64,000 nucleotides of DNA from Pseudoglutamicibacter albus (GCF_031458175.1 NZ_JAVDXX010000001.1:806001-870000), one strand, 5' to 3'; positions 24,323 to 34,378 are shown, numbered from the stretch's first letter. Notes: generated from the sequence alone by a model not told the origin. Numbers and translations are program-made.

Positions 24323-25393
24323 GTGGCTGTAGGTGCCCAGCACCGTCGCGGACCGTTCAAAGTGGGCGACAGGGTGCAAGTCACAGACGAGCGCCGCCGC
24401 GTACACACACTGACCCTCAAAGAGGGCGGGGAGTTCCACACCCACGTTGGTGTTTTGTTCCACGATCAGTTGCTCGGCCAACCAGAAGGCAGCGTCATCG
24501 AGAACTCCGAAGGTGTTCGGTATCAGGCGTTGCGTCCTCTTTTGAAAGATTTCGTTCTGTCGATGCCGCGTGGCGCGACAGTGGTGTACCCGAAAGACGC
24601 CGGCCAGATCGTGACGATGGGGGACATCTACCCGGGCGCGCGCGTGGTGGAAGCCGGCATCGGTTCGGGCGCGTTGACGATTTCTTTGTTGCGTGCGGTT
24701 GGCGATACGGGCCTTGTGCATTCCTTTGAGCGCCGTGAAGAGTTCGCGGATATCGCTCGCGGCAACATCGCCGCGATGTTCGGTGAGGTTCCGCCCTCTT
24801 TCCGTTTATCGTTGGGGGACTTCCAGGAGCGTGTGGTCGAAGAGCACGAGCCTGGCAGTGTGGACCGCCTGGTGCTGGACATGCTCTCGCCTTGGGAATG
24901 CCTGGATGCGGTCGCCACCGTTCTGGCTCCAGGTGGGGTATGGGTTAACTATGTTGCGACCGTAACGCAACTTTCCCGCGTGATCGAAGCGATCCGCTCC
25001 GACGGCCGTTTCACCGAACCTGAGGCTTTCGAAACGATGGTGCGCGGCTGGCACGTTGAAGGTTTGGCTGTCCGGCCTGATCACCGCATGGTTGCCCACA
25101 CCGGTTTTCTGATGACTACCCGCCGGCTCGCTGACGGAGCCGTAGGTATCCCGGGGTCTCGGCGCGTCAAAGACGTGACCTTCCCGGCTGAGGATGTTTC
25201 CGCTTGGACCGCCGATCACGACCCAGAAGCCTGGACAGCCGAAGGACTAGGGGAGCGTGGCCTTTCAGCCAAGAAACTGCGCCGCTCAGCGCGCGACGCG
25301 GTAGCGATGGGCCGAGCCGCCGGCGCTGATCTTCCAGATGCCGGCAGCGGAAGCGAAGTCAACGGAACCCACGCCACCCAGCCCGAAGACTAG
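24323..25393 (+). CDS. trmI: tRNA (adenine-58-N1)-methyltransferase TrmI
   Basis: Uses S-adenosylmethionine to make m1A58 in the T-loop of tRNAs. 356 residues: a small N-terminal beta domain, then the Rossmann methyltransferase with the SAM-binding EAGIGSGALTISLLRAVG (about 111-128) and catalytic-site DMLSPWE (about 187-193). GTG start after AAAGGA. The C-terminal 60 residues (SAKKLRRSARDA onward) are a basic-then-acidic extension. In mycobacteria this gene (Rv2118c) also lies next to mpa/arc. Confidence 0.93.
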   Translation: MAVGAQHRRGPFKVGDRVQVTDERRRVHTLTLKEGGEFHTHVGVLFHDQLLGQPEGSVIENSEGVRYQALRPLLKDFVLSMPRGATVVYPKDAGQIVTMGDIYPGARVVEAGIGSGALTISLLRAVGDTGLVHSFERREEFADIARGNIAAMFGEVPPSFRLSLGDFQERVVEEHEPGSVDRLVLDMLSPWECLDAVATVLAPGGVWVNYVATVTQLSRVIEAIRSDGRFTEPEAFETMVRGWHVEGLAVRPDHRMVAHTGFLMTTRRLADGAVGIPGSRRVKDVTFPAEDVSAWTADHDPEAWTAEGLGERGLSAKKLRRSARDAVAMGRAAGADLPDAGSGSEVNGTHATQPED

Positions 25394-25482
25394 GGTGCAT
25401 CCTTTCACGGCACGGCGCATCGACTGCCGAAGCTACACTCACCATCGAGCTTGCCTTGCTGGGCAACACGTAGGGTGGATGC

Positions 25483-27174
25483 ATGAGCGATCAAGCATCC
25501 ACCCCGTCCCTATCGCCGGAACCCAGGCAGAGTTCTTCCAACGATCTCGCCGACGTGCGTAGCCGCAACGTCGAGTTATCGCGCAGGGCTGAGGACCTGA
25601 GTCGACAAAACGCGCGGCTGGTCGATGCGTTGCGCCGCTCACGCGAAGCAATCGACGGTTTACGAGCTTCGCTGGAGCGGGACGGCGACTTCCCGCTGAC
25701 TCACGCGGTAGTGCTGGCTCGCCACGAAGCGATCACGGACCGCACGCGTGCAATCCCAGGGGCAGCAGCTGCCGGGGTGGACATCCTGCACGCCGGAAGA
25801 ACCGTGCGCACCAGCATTTCACCCCTGCTGGAAGATGAGTATGTAGTTCCTGGTGCGGATGTTCTAGTCAACGAGTCCCTCATAGTCGTGGCTGTTCTTG
25901 GGCGGCGAGAAACCGGGACTGTCATGACCGTGGCCGATACTCTGGGCGCGGATAAGATTGTCGTTTCAACCCGCACAGGCGAACGGCTCGTAGTCCGCGC
26001 GGCTACCGAGCTGGCCCGCCGGGGAGTCCGGGCCGGTGAGCTCGTGGTCGTTGACGCGAAGACGGACATGGCCCTCTCCACGGTCACGGTGGACTCAGGC
26101 ACCTCAGGCCTGCAATTGGCCGAGGTTCCACAAACGACCTACCAGATGATCGGCGGACTGAATCAGCAGATCACCCAGGTTCGCGATGCCATCGAGCTGC
26201 CGTTCATTCACCGCGAGAAATTCGCAGCCTACGGGCTTGAAGCCCCACGCGGGGTTTTGCTCTACGGGCCTCCGGGCACAGGCAAGACGATGATCGCCCA
26301 AGCAGTCGCCCATGCCTTGAGCGAACAAACCGGATCATCCGCTTACTTCCTCAACGTCAAAGGCCCCGAACTGCTCGATAAGTTCGTAGGTGAAACCGAA
26401 CGCCACATCCGGTTGATTTTCGACCAAGCCCGCGATCAAGCGGCAGCCGGCCACCCCGTCGTGGTGTTCTTCGACGAGATGGACGCGCTCTTCCGCACCC
26501 GCGGTACCGGCGTGTCCTCAGACGTTGAAACCACGATCGTCCCGCAGTTGCTCGCGGAGATCGATGGGGTAGAGAAGCTATCGAATGTGCTCGTTATCGG
26601 CGCGACCAACCGCGCCGACATGCTTGACCCAGCGGTGTTGCGGCCTGGACGCCTGGACGTCAAAGTGCGTATCGAGAGGCCCGACCGCGCCGCGACACTC
26701 GATATTTTGCAGCGCTACCTGAACGAAGACACACCAATCGCACGGACTGAGCTCACCCAACACGTCGATGCAGCGGCGGCGGCAGCGCATCTGTGTGAGG
26801 TGGTGGCACACGAAATCTTCGATGCTGACGCTCCATTGTTCGAATGTCTCGATACCGACGGCCAACCCCACTACATCGGCCGAGCCCAGCTGATCTCCGG
26901 CGCAGTTGTCAAAGCAATCGTTGACCGCGCAAAGCGTGCCGCCATCAAACGCGAGATCAACGGCGGCGAGACCGGCCTCGACGCGGGCCTTCTGCGTTCA
27001 GCGGTCCAAGACGAGTTCACGCACTCCGGCCACATGCCAACGCAAGGCTCACCGGACGAATGGGCCCGCATCCTGGGGCTAAACACACCAACCGGAACCC
27101 GCATCGTGAGCGTGCGCCGCCTAGAGAACGGTGAAGAAAACGGCGAAGAAACGGAACCGGCAGGGGATCAGTGA
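25483..27174 (+). CDS. arc: AAA+ ATPase Arc/Mpa (pupylation unfoldase)
   Basis: Ring-forming ATPase that binds Pup and unfolds pupylated proteins. 563 residues: an N-terminal coiled coil (about 25-65) that recognises Pup, tandem OB domains (about 70-210), then the AAA module with Walker A GPPGTGKTMIAQA (about 263-275), Walker B VVFFDEMDALF (about 326-336) and arginine-finger region RPGRLD. The C-terminus is acidic and ends EPAGDQ; it lacks the GQYL tail by which mycobacterial Mpa docks to the 20S proteasome. The stop overlaps the dop start (GTGA). Confidence 0.95.
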   Translation: MSDQASTPSLSPEPRQSSSNDLADVRSRNVELSRRAEDLSRQNARLVDALRRSREAIDGLRASLERDGDFPLTHAVVLARHEAITDRTRAIPGAAAAGVDILHAGRTVRTSISPLLEDEYVVPGADVLVNESLIVVAVLGRRETGTVMTVADTLGADKIVVSTRTGERLVVRAATELARRGVRAGELVVVDAKTDMALSTVTVDSGTSGLQLAEVPQTTYQMIGGLNQQITQVRDAIELPFIHREKFAAYGLEAPRGVLLYGPPGTGKTMIAQAVAHALSEQTGSSAYFLNVKGPELLDKFVGETERHIRLIFDQARDQAAAGHPVVVFFDEMDALFRTRGTGVSSDVETTIVPQLLAEIDGVEKLSNVLVIGATNRADMLDPAVLRPGRLDVKVRIERPDRAATLDILQRYLNEDTPIARTELTQHVDAAAAAAHLCEVVAHEIFDADAPLFECLDTDGQPHYIGRAQLISGAVVKAIVDRAKRAAIKREINGGETGLDAGLLRSAVQDEFTHSGHMPTQGSPDEWARILGLNTPTGTRIVSVRRLENGEENGEETEPAGDQ

Positions 27175-28865
27175 GGAACCAAAAAGCAGAGACCACACGC
27201 GTGAGTACGATCCAGCAACACGTCCCGGATGGTTTAGTAGCCGCCGGACTAGTAGGGCGGGCACCCGGTGAACGGATCATGGGCACCGAGACCGAATACG
27301 GGGTCATCGCCCCCGGTTCCGGGCTGACACCAACACAGCTCTCCGCGGCGGTAGTGACCGCGATGGGGGAGGCACTCGAACAGCTCGGCTCAGCAAGCGC
27401 TGCCGCCCCGTGGGATTACCTGCATGAGCGGCCGCTTGATGACGCCCGCGGCTTTTCGATGAGACGCGCAGACGCCCACGAATCCCAGCTGACCCATGAA
27501 GGCACCTCAGTTGCCCCAGGGGCTGCGGCTAAGGGTGGTTCGGGCAGGATTCTGATGAACTCGGTTTTGGGTAACGGTGCCCGCTTCTATGTTGATCACG
27601 CTCACCCCGAATATTCCTCCCCGGAGAGCACGAACTCCTACGATGCCGCGGTGTGGGATCAGGCAGGTGACCGCCTGGCGAGCGCGGCGGCGCGGATCGC
27701 TAGCGGGCGCATCGGGCACGAGATTCTTCTGCACAAGAACAATGTGGACGGTAAGGGTGCCTCGTATGGAACGCACGAGAATTATCTGACCCCGCGTGCG
27801 TTACCGTTCGATGCCCTCGTGTCAGGCCTGCTGCCGTTCTTCGCTACTCGGCATATCGTCTGCGGCTCCGGCCGGGTTGGTCTGGGGCAGTTCGGTGAGA
27901 AACCGGGTTTCCAGATCTCCCAGCGTGCCGACTATTTTGAGCAGCGCGTAGGGTTGGAAACCACTCTGCGCCGCCCACTGGTGAACACGCGGGATGAGCC
28001 GCATGCTCAACATAGTCGTTTTCGCCGCTTGCACGTGATTGTGGGGGATGCGAATTGTTGGTGTGTTTCCGCTCGCCTTCGTATGGGTGCAACCAGCTGG
28101 GTTCTGCGGCTCATCGAAGCAGGCCGATGCCCGCGCGTTGAGATTGTTGATCCGGTGGCCGCGGTGAAAATTTTCTCCCACGACCCCGCATTGCAGGTTC
28201 AGGTGCCAACGATTGATGGCCAGCGCGTGAGTGCGCTTGATATCCAGGAGAGCTATCTCGAAGCGGCGGAAGCCTACGCCGCAAGCGACGCCGAGGCTAC
28301 CGGAGCGGAGCGCGAGGTGTTGCCACTATGGCGGCGGGTGATCGATGCGTTGCGTGCTAACGACACTGTCGCTGACCGGTTAGTTGAATGGCGCGGTAAA
28401 TACGCGCTACTGCGGGCCTATGCCGCTCGTGGCGGGCTCGACATTGAGGATCCGGACGCCTGGGAAGCAGACCAGCTCAAGCTCATCGACCTGCAATGGT
28501 CTGACATGAGGGAAGGTAAAGGCCTAGCGTGGGCACTTGAGCGCGCCGGCAAAGCAGAAACCGTGCTTGCGGAGGCCGATATCGTTACGGCAATGACCAC
28601 ACCACCTGCCAACACACGCGCGTGGGCCCGTGGCCAGGCCGTGACAACCTTCGGTAGCCAACTGAACGCCGCATCGTGGGAGAGCCTGACCTTCGAAGCC
28701 AACGGCCGCATCGAACACATCGACATGCCCGTGCCGTGGGCGGGCACCCGCGAGGAAGTCAGCGCCACATCCCCGAACGAATTCCGCTTGGGCGAATTCT
28801 GTTCATCCATCAACGCATCAATGAACGCACACACGGCGAGCGCGAGCGACCCGCACGCCCTCTAA
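27171..28865 (+). CDS. dop: Pup deamidase/depupylase Dop
   Basis: Converts the C-terminal Gln of Pup to Glu and removes Pup from substrates; glutamine-synthetase-like fold. The ATP/metal-binding motif IMGTETEYGV is at about 36-45, and RFYVDHAHPEYSSPE (about 136-150) contains the region unique to Dop/PafA. The GTG overlaps the arc stop; an alternative in-frame GTG at 27201 would shorten it by 10 residues. At 564 residues it is a little longer than most. Order arc-dop-pup-pafA suggests one operon. Confidence 0.95.
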   Translation: MRNQKAETTRVSTIQQHVPDGLVAAGLVGRAPGERIMGTETEYGVIAPGSGLTPTQLSAAVVTAMGEALEQLGSASAAAPWDYLHERPLDDARGFSMRRADAHESQLTHEGTSVAPGAAAKGGSGRILMNSVLGNGARFYVDHAHPEYSSPESTNSYDAAVWDQAGDRLASAAARIASGRIGHEILLHKNNVDGKGASYGTHENYLTPRALPFDALVSGLLPFFATRHIVCGSGRVGLGQFGEKPGFQISQRADYFEQRVGLETTLRRPLVNTRDEPHAQHSRFRRLHVIVGDANCWCVSARLRMGATSWVLRLIEAGRCPRVEIVDPVAAVKIFSHDPALQVQVPTIDGQRVSALDIQESYLEAAEAYAASDAEATGAEREVLPLWRRVIDALRANDTVADRLVEWRGKYALLRAYAARGGLDIEDPDAWEADQLKLIDLQWSDMREGKGLAWALERAGKAETVLAEADIVTAMTTPPANTRAWARGQAVTTFGSQLNAASWESLTFEANGRIEHIDMPVPWAGTREEVSATSPNEFRLGEFCSSINASMNAHTASASDPHAL

Positions 28866-28954
28866 CAGGCGGGTTTGTAGCATGGAGGCACACAGCAACC
28901 GGCATGCAAAGACCACCGGGAACTGAAACGGCATAGGGAAGTAGGGAGTAGAAC

Positions 28955-29146
28955 ATGGCCCAGGAACGCATCAACCAACAGAGCGAATCACCCGCGGAAC
29001 AGAGCAACGAAACCGCGGACACCCCGCAGATCAACACGCAGGGTCAGGACGCAGGCGTGGATTCGATCCTCGATGAGATCGACGGATTATTGGAAAGCAA
29101 CGCTTCCGAGTTCGTTTCCGGCTACGTGCAAAAGGGCGGGCAGTGA
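28955..29146 (+). CDS. pup: Prokaryotic ubiquitin-like protein Pup
   Basis: Small unfolded protein tag, 63 residues, attached to substrate lysines by PafA. The C-terminal helix (VDSILDEIDGLLESNASEFV) is the Arc-binding segment and the end is GGQ, so deamidation by Dop is needed before ligation. ATG start 5 bases after a GGGAGTA ribosome site. The stop overlaps the pafA GTG by 4 bases, leaving no space for prcB and prcA, which lie here in mycobacteria. Confidence 0.97.
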   Translation: MAQERINQQSESPAEQSNETADTPQINTQGQDAGVDSILDEIDGLLESNASEFVSGYVQKGGQ

Positions 29147-30654
29147 GCCAGCAGTACCCTGCCGCGAACCGGATTGTGGGCTTGGAAACCGAATACGGTC
29201 TTGCCTACAGCGCTCGTAGCGGGCGTGCCCCTGAGGTCGATGAGGTTGCCAAGCATTTATTTCAGCCGGTGATCGAATGGGGACGAGCGACCTCGGTGTT
29301 CCTACCGAACGGTTCGCGGCTCTATCTGGATGTCGGGTCCCACCCCGAGGTTGCTACCGCCGAATGCTCGATGCTGGGCGAGGTGCTCGAACAGGACCGT
29401 GCAGGGGCGCGGACCCTGGAACAGCTTGCACAGATAGCCGAGGACTCCTGGGAGGATTCACCCCATCCAGGGACCGTGCACCTGTTGCGTAATAACGTGG
29501 ACTCCGCCGGTAACGCTTTCGGTTGCCACGAGAACTATATGATCCCGCGTAAGCTGGCTGCTGCCCGGCTGGCCCATACGCTCATCCCTTTTTTGGTAAC
29601 ACGCCCGTTGCTATGCGGCTCAGGCCATATCCGTTTGTTCGATGACAAACCCCGCTATGTGCTCTCTCCGCGCGCCCGGCACATGTGGGAGGCCGTTTCC
29701 TCAGGTTCGACCCGTTCCCGCCCGATGATCAACACCCGCGATGAACCACATGCGGATGCGGCTAAGCACCGGCGTCTGCACGTGATTGTGGGCGACACCA
29801 ATGTGTCTGAGGCTTCCACCTTATTGAAGGTCGCTTCGACGTGGCTTGTTTTGGATTGGCTCGAGGCCGGTGGCGGGTCTGATCTTGGTGAGATAGCGCA
29901 TCCGGTGGATGCGCTACGTGCCGTGTCTGATGACGCGGACGGGTACACGCTTGTGAACTTCGACAACGGCCGCCGGCTTAGCGCTGTAGATGTTCAGGAG
30001 TATTTCTATGCACAAGCCGCAGCTCACGCTCAACGAAGTGGGGCTGTGGAGCGTGACCCGCTGATGGCCACCGCACTGACGTTGTGGCGCCGAACCTTGG
30101 ATGCGTGGCAGGCCGAAGACCTCAGCACTGTTGCCACAACTTTAGATTTTGAGGCTAAACGCAGACTCCTAGAACGCAATGCTGCCCGCCGCGGAGTGGA
30201 CTGGAGCCATGCCTCCATGCGCCGCCTCGAACTCGCTTATCATGAGCTGGCCCAACCGGGTAGTTCCTCGTTGCAAGAAAAACTGGAAGCCGCTGGTCTC
30301 TTGGAGCGGATAACAGCACCCGATGCGGTTGAACACGCACGTACCAATCCACCGCGCACCACACGGGCATTCTCACGCGGTGCATTGATCGCTGCAGCTA
30401 AGACGTGCGGGGCGGGGTATAAAGCTGATTGGATGAGCTTCCGGCTCACAGATATTGCCGAAACGAAAGTGCTCATGCCAGACCCGCTTGAGGCGACATC
30501 GCAGGCAGCGGCGGAGCTGATCGGTGCACTTCCTCTGAACCGGGAATCGCTTGGCTCCGGCGAACACGTGCGTGGCGTAGAGAACACCGCCACCGACATC
30601 GACACAGTTTTCGCTTCACTTCCCGCGCGAAACATGGTCCCAGGTGGACTGTAG
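29143..30654 (+). CDS. pafA: Pup-protein ligase PafA
   Basis: ATP-dependent ligase forming an isopeptide bond between the Glu of Pup and substrate lysines. 503 residues with the glutamine-synthetase-like ATP/Mg motif IVGLETEYGLAYS (about 11-23), RLYLDVGSHPEVATAECS (about 59-76) and the Arg-rich PRTTRAFSRG region. The GTG start overlaps the pup stop, so translation of tag and ligase is coupled. Confidence 0.96.
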   Translation: MSQQYPAANRIVGLETEYGLAYSARSGRAPEVDEVAKHLFQPVIEWGRATSVFLPNGSRLYLDVGSHPEVATAECSMLGEVLEQDRAGARTLEQLAQIAEDSWEDSPHPGTVHLLRNNVDSAGNAFGCHENYMIPRKLAAARLAHTLIPFLVTRPLLCGSGHIRLFDDKPRYVLSPRARHMWEAVSSGSTRSRPMINTRDEPHADAAKHRRLHVIVGDTNVSEASTLLKVASTWLVLDWLEAGGGSDLGEIAHPVDALRAVSDDADGYTLVNFDNGRRLSAVDVQEYFYAQAAAHAQRSGAVERDPLMATALTLWRRTLDAWQAEDLSTVATTLDFEAKRRLLERNAARRGVDWSHASMRRLELAYHELAQPGSSSLQEKLEAAGLLERITAPDAVEHARTNPPRTTRAFSRGALIAAAKTCGAGYKADWMSFRLTDIAETKVLMPDPLEATSQAAAELIGALPLNRESLGSGEHVRGVENTATDIDTVFASLPARNMVPGGL

Positions 30655-30711
30655 AGTTAACCCACGAATATCCACCCTCGTCTCTGCTCATACTGCGAAG
30701 GAAGGTTTTCA

Positions 30712-31698
30712 GTGCGCAAACTAGCGACTGCAACCCTAGTCGGCACCCTGGCCCTGTCTTTGGCCGCATGCTCGGGCTCCAAAGATGAACCCGCTAGCTC
30801 GGCGTCCGGAGATAGTCAACTTCAAACAACAGAACAAGACACGGACAAGGGAAACACTGGCGCACCTGCTGACTTGGACTCCGTGAAGATCACCCATGAG
30901 GGCAAAGACAAAGTCGCAGCGGACTTCAAGAACCCGCTCAAGGGCGAAAAAGCCACAGCCAAGCTCGTCAACAAGGGTGATGGCGCCAAGCTTAAGGACG
31001 GTCAGAGCGTCCAGTTGCGTCTGGCGACCTTCGATGCAGAAACGGGCAAGGAACTGCAGCCGGGTAGCTTCAAGCAGCCGCAAGCGCTCACACTCGACAA
31101 GGACGCACTCGTTGGTGTTGAAGGGCTCTACGACGGTCTCAAAGAAGCGACCGTAGGCTCCGACATCGCTTACTTCATCACCTCGCCTAGCGTTGACAGC
31201 CCGCAGTTGTGGGTCATCCATGTTGAGGATGCGAAAGACCCGTCAGTGAAGTGGAAGAAGTCTTCGGAAAAGGGCGATAAGCCAAGCTTAGACAAGGGTA
31301 AGAAAGACACCTACACGGTAACCATCCCTGAATCTGACGCACCTAAGAAACTCCAGGTCGACGTCATCGACGAAGGCACCAAGGGGCCTAAGGCCACCAA
31401 GGAATCCATGCTGACGGTGCGCTACTCCGGCGCTAAATGGTCCGATGCCAAACAGTTCGACGGTAACTTCGACGCACCTGAACCAAGCACGTTCGGGCTC
31501 AACCAGGTTATTCAAGGCTGGACGGAAGGCCTCGAAGGCCTCAAGGCCGGCACCACGGTATTGCTCACGATCCCGGGGGATAAAGCCTACGGCGAGGAAT
31601 CCCCAGGGGACACCGGCAACCCACCAAAGGGCACGCTCGTGTTCCTCGTGACCATCGAGAAGGTTGAAACCCAGCGGGACGCAACCGACAACGACTAA
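30712..31698 (+). CDS. FKBP-type peptidyl-prolyl isomerase lipoprotein
   Basis: Exported lipoprotein assisting folding of secreted proteins by cis-trans proline isomerisation. 328 residues. The type II signal peptide ends in the lipobox LAAC at about 17-20, followed by a Ser-rich linker. The N-terminal half is a degenerate FKBP-like domain. The C-terminal domain (about 235-320) keeps FGLNQVIQGWTEGLEGLKAG and IPGDKAYGEE. GTG start after GAAGGAAGG. The same order, with a cytoplasmic FKBP next, is common near pafA in Micrococcaceae. Confidence 0.9.
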   Translation: MRKLATATLVGTLALSLAACSGSKDEPASSASGDSQLQTTEQDTDKGNTGAPADLDSVKITHEGKDKVAADFKNPLKGEKATAKLVNKGDGAKLKDGQSVQLRLATFDAETGKELQPGSFKQPQALTLDKDALVGVEGLYDGLKEATVGSDIAYFITSPSVDSPQLWVIHVEDAKDPSVKWKKSSEKGDKPSLDKGKKDTYTVTIPESDAPKKLQVDVIDEGTKGPKATKESMLTVRYSGAKWSDAKQFDGNFDAPEPSTFGLNQVIQGWTEGLEGLKAGTTVLLTIPGDKAYGEESPGDTGNPPKGTLVFLVTIEKVETQRDATDND

Positions 31699-31760
31699 CC
31701 AGTCAAAACATCGACCTCACAGCCTAAACACCGACCTCCAAGACGCAGGAGAAAAGCAGT

Positions 31761-32162
31761 ATGTCTTTTGGACAGCGGAACTTTGATATCGACCGCGAGA
31801 AACCAGAAATCGACTTCCCAGGTAGCGAGGTACCAACCGAGCTGAAAATCATCGATGAGATCGAAGGCACCGGCTCGGAAGTCGCACGCGGCTCGCACGT
31901 GACAACCCACTACGTCGGCGTTGCTTTCTCCACTGGAGAAGAGTTCGACGCGTCCTGGAACCGTGGCCAGCCACTCGAATTCACCGCAGGCATCGGTCAG
32001 GTTATTCAGGGTTGGGACGAAGGCCTGCTCGGCATGAAGGTTGGCGGGCGCCGCCGACTCGAAATCCCAGCCAACCTCGCATACGGCGAACACGGAGCAC
32101 CTCCCGCGATCGGCCCTAACGAAGCCCTCATCTTCGTGGTTGATCTTCTGGCAGTGCGCTAG
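31761..32162 (+). CDS. FKBP-type peptidyl-prolyl isomerase, cytoplasmic
   Basis: Single-domain FKBP of 133 residues without signal peptide. Core motifs GSHVTTHYVGV, IGQVIQGWDEGLLGMKVGG and IPANLAYGEHGAPP include the usual active-site aromatic and Asp positions. It catalyses proline isomerisation in the cytoplasm. A GGAGAAA ribosome site precedes the ATG. It probably arose by duplication with the lipoprotein FKBP just upstream. Confidence 0.93.
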   Translation: MSFGQRNFDIDREKPEIDFPGSEVPTELKIIDEIEGTGSEVARGSHVTTHYVGVAFSTGEEFDASWNRGQPLEFTAGIGQVIQGWDEGLLGMKVGGRRRLEIPANLAYGEHGAPPAIGPNEALIFVVDLLAVR

Positions 32163-32217
32163 AAAAGGCGTGTTAGAAGCCCGGAGAGAATCTAGCGCAC
32201 GAAGCTAAGAAGCAACA

Positions 32218-34332
32218 GTGAGCAGAAGCAACGTTAAGCCCGTGAGCCCTGCGGCGAAAGCCGTGGGGCTCATGCGCGTGCTTACCTCGACTCGCATAGG
32301 ACTCACTGCAGCCATGCTCCGGGAACGTATCCCTGAGTATCGCGGCCTCAGCGACGCCGCTTTTGAACGTGCATTTGAACGCGATAAGAGCCGTCTGCGC
32401 GCGCTCGGGCTTGAACTCACTGTGGAAAGGCTCGAAGCTGACGGCTTAGGGGAGGTGCGCTACCGCATCGACCTGCCCGCGCACAGGCTACCTGAGCTTC
32501 ATTTGAGCGAGACTGAACGGCTTGTGACCTCTCTTGCCGCGGCCGCTGTTGGGGGTAGCAGTTGGGGATCCCACGCGCGTCGAGCATCCGCTCGGCTCGT
32601 TGGTGGTGCATCCGATCGCCTCAGTGGTAGGGAAACCTCGGGGCTCGGAGCACGTGTCGAGCTGAGCAACCCGCCAGAGGCCGCTGAAGCGTCGATCCTG
32701 GCAGCCTTATGCGAATATCCGGTCGCGTTCGATTACCGTGCGGCCAACGGTGAACTGACCTCACGCAGAATCATGCCGTGGGGTGTGGGGCAGAAAGCGG
32801 GCCGTTGGTACATGTTCGGTGGGGACATCGAACGCGGGGGCGAACGGATGTTCAGGCTCGACCGCGTCCAAGGGCATGTCGCGCAAGCCAACGCACGCAA
32901 AACCGAAATGGTCCACGAGATCTATGGGCGCCCGGATAAGTTTTCGATGCGTCAAGAGCTCGGCAGGTTGAGCGAGCGTGAGCCTCGCCATACGGTGCTG
33001 ATCGCTGTTGCTGAAGGTACGGGAGCTGAGATGAAGGCTCGCGGCCGCAGCGTGGCTCACGGTGGTGGGGTAGAGGTCATCGAGATCCAGGGCGTCTATC
33101 CCGATGTGGTGCGGGAATGCGCGGCTATCGGGGCTGCCGTGGTCGATGCGGAAGCTGACATCGGTGTCCCGGAACTTGATGTGACAGAAACCGATCAGCC
33201 CGAACGCGCAGCGCTCGAGGATGTTGAAGCGTTGGTCGAGGCAGCCATTGCCGCGAATGCTGACCCAACAGGCGCTGATGCCGCGGCTCCGAGAGTGCGT
33301 ATATCAGCAGGCGGAAGGCCTTCAACAGATCACGTCCTGGCTGATGTTGTGAGCTTGGTTGCTGTGATCCAGGGCGAAGGGATCACCGGCCTGGAAGACC
33401 TGGCGCATCGCTTCGGTGTGAGCGTCAGCGAAATCCAGCGACGGGTTGCAACCCTTGAGTTAGGTGCGCAGCTGACCGAAGACGCAGCGGGATCTCAAGA
33501 GAACTTTGCGTTGAGCATCGAGAACGGAAACGTTCAACTCACCGGAGGTGATGCGTTGAGGTACCCGCTCAACGTGTCATTGCAAGAAGCCACTGCATTA
33601 CTTTTGGGCTGTCAACTGTTGGTTTCGATCCCAGGCATTGCCCCCACTGTCCATGCAGCGGCGCAGACTGTGATGCACAAACTGATGCAAGCACGCGAAC
33701 AGCTCGGCGCCTTCGATAAGGTCGTCGCCATCGAGGCAGGAGAACCCGGCCACGAAACGGCAGGTTTTGCCCAGAAACTAGGCCAAGTGATCGCAGACCG
33801 GCGAACCGTTGAGCTCGAATATGCGGGCCTTGACGCCACCACGGAACGCAGCATCGATCCGCTCACTCTGATCAGGGTTGATGACAAGCTCTATGTGCGG
33901 GCGTGGTGCCATCTTCGAAGCGACGAGCGTACCTTCCTGTTGGAGCGCATCGTGCATATGAACATCACTGAGCGCGAAGCGACCCACACTCCGGTACACC
34001 CGTACGGCGTTCAAGCGCGCGGTACCCAAGAGCAGGGCGAAGGGATCGACGCCCTGGTCGCGTTCGGACCGAATGCAGAGTGGATGGCGCCCGCGTTCCG
34101 TCCCAGTGCAACCAAGCGCACCGAGCATGAACTCATCGGCCGCATCGAGGTGATCAGTGCTGAACGGGTCGCGCGTTCGGTCGCTGCAGCAGGCGGGGAC
34201 ATGCGCATCATCGCGCCGACCCAATTGCGGCACGACGTCAGCTTAGCGCTCGAGGGGTTACTCGATCGCTCACGGAAGTGCCGTACAGTGGGCACTGAAC
34301 TGATTCGTGGCGTGACGGGATGCGCGCATTGA
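32218..34332 (+). CDS. pafBC: Fused PafB-PafC WYL transcriptional activator
   Basis: DNA-damage-response activator; in mycobacteria PafB and PafC form a heterodimer controlling recA-independent repair genes. Here a single 704-residue chain contains two winged-helix plus WYL halves: winged helix about 10-80, WYL about 155-245, second helix-turn-helix about 370-425 (LEDLAHRFGVSVSEIQRR), second WYL about 520-610 (ERSIDPLTLIRVDDKLYV RAWC region). GTG start with only a weak AAGAAG site. Natural fusion is known for Arthrobacter PafBC. Despite the name it is not part of pupylation. Confidence 0.9.
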   Translation: MSRSNVKPVSPAAKAVGLMRVLTSTRIGLTAAMLRERIPEYRGLSDAAFERAFERDKSRLRALGLELTVERLEADGLGEVRYRIDLPAHRLPELHLSETERLVTSLAAAAVGGSSWGSHARRASARLVGGASDRLSGRETSGLGARVELSNPPEAAEASILAALCEYPVAFDYRAANGELTSRRIMPWGVGQKAGRWYMFGGDIERGGERMFRLDRVQGHVAQANARKTEMVHEIYGRPDKFSMRQELGRLSEREPRHTVLIAVAEGTGAEMKARGRSVAHGGGVEVIEIQGVYPDVVRECAAIGAAVVDAEADIGVPELDVTETDQPERAALEDVEALVEAAIAANADPTGADAAAPRVRISAGGRPSTDHVLADVVSLVAVIQGEGITGLEDLAHRFGVSVSEIQRRVATLELGAQLTEDAAGSQENFALSIENGNVQLTGGDALRYPLNVSLQEATALLLGCQLLVSIPGIAPTVHAAAQTVMHKLMQAREQLGAFDKVVAIEAGEPGHETAGFAQKLGQVIADRRTVELEYAGLDATTERSIDPLTLIRVDDKLYVRAWCHLRSDERTFLLERIVHMNITEREATHTPVHPYGVQARGTQEQGEGIDALVAFGPNAEWMAPAFRPSATKRTEHELIGRIEVISAERVARSVAAAGGDMRIIAPTQLRHDVSLALEGLLDRSRKCRTVGTELIRGVTGCAH

Positions 34333-34378
34333 AGCAGATCCCGGCACACGATCCAAACCCCAACCATCAGGAGCAGAA

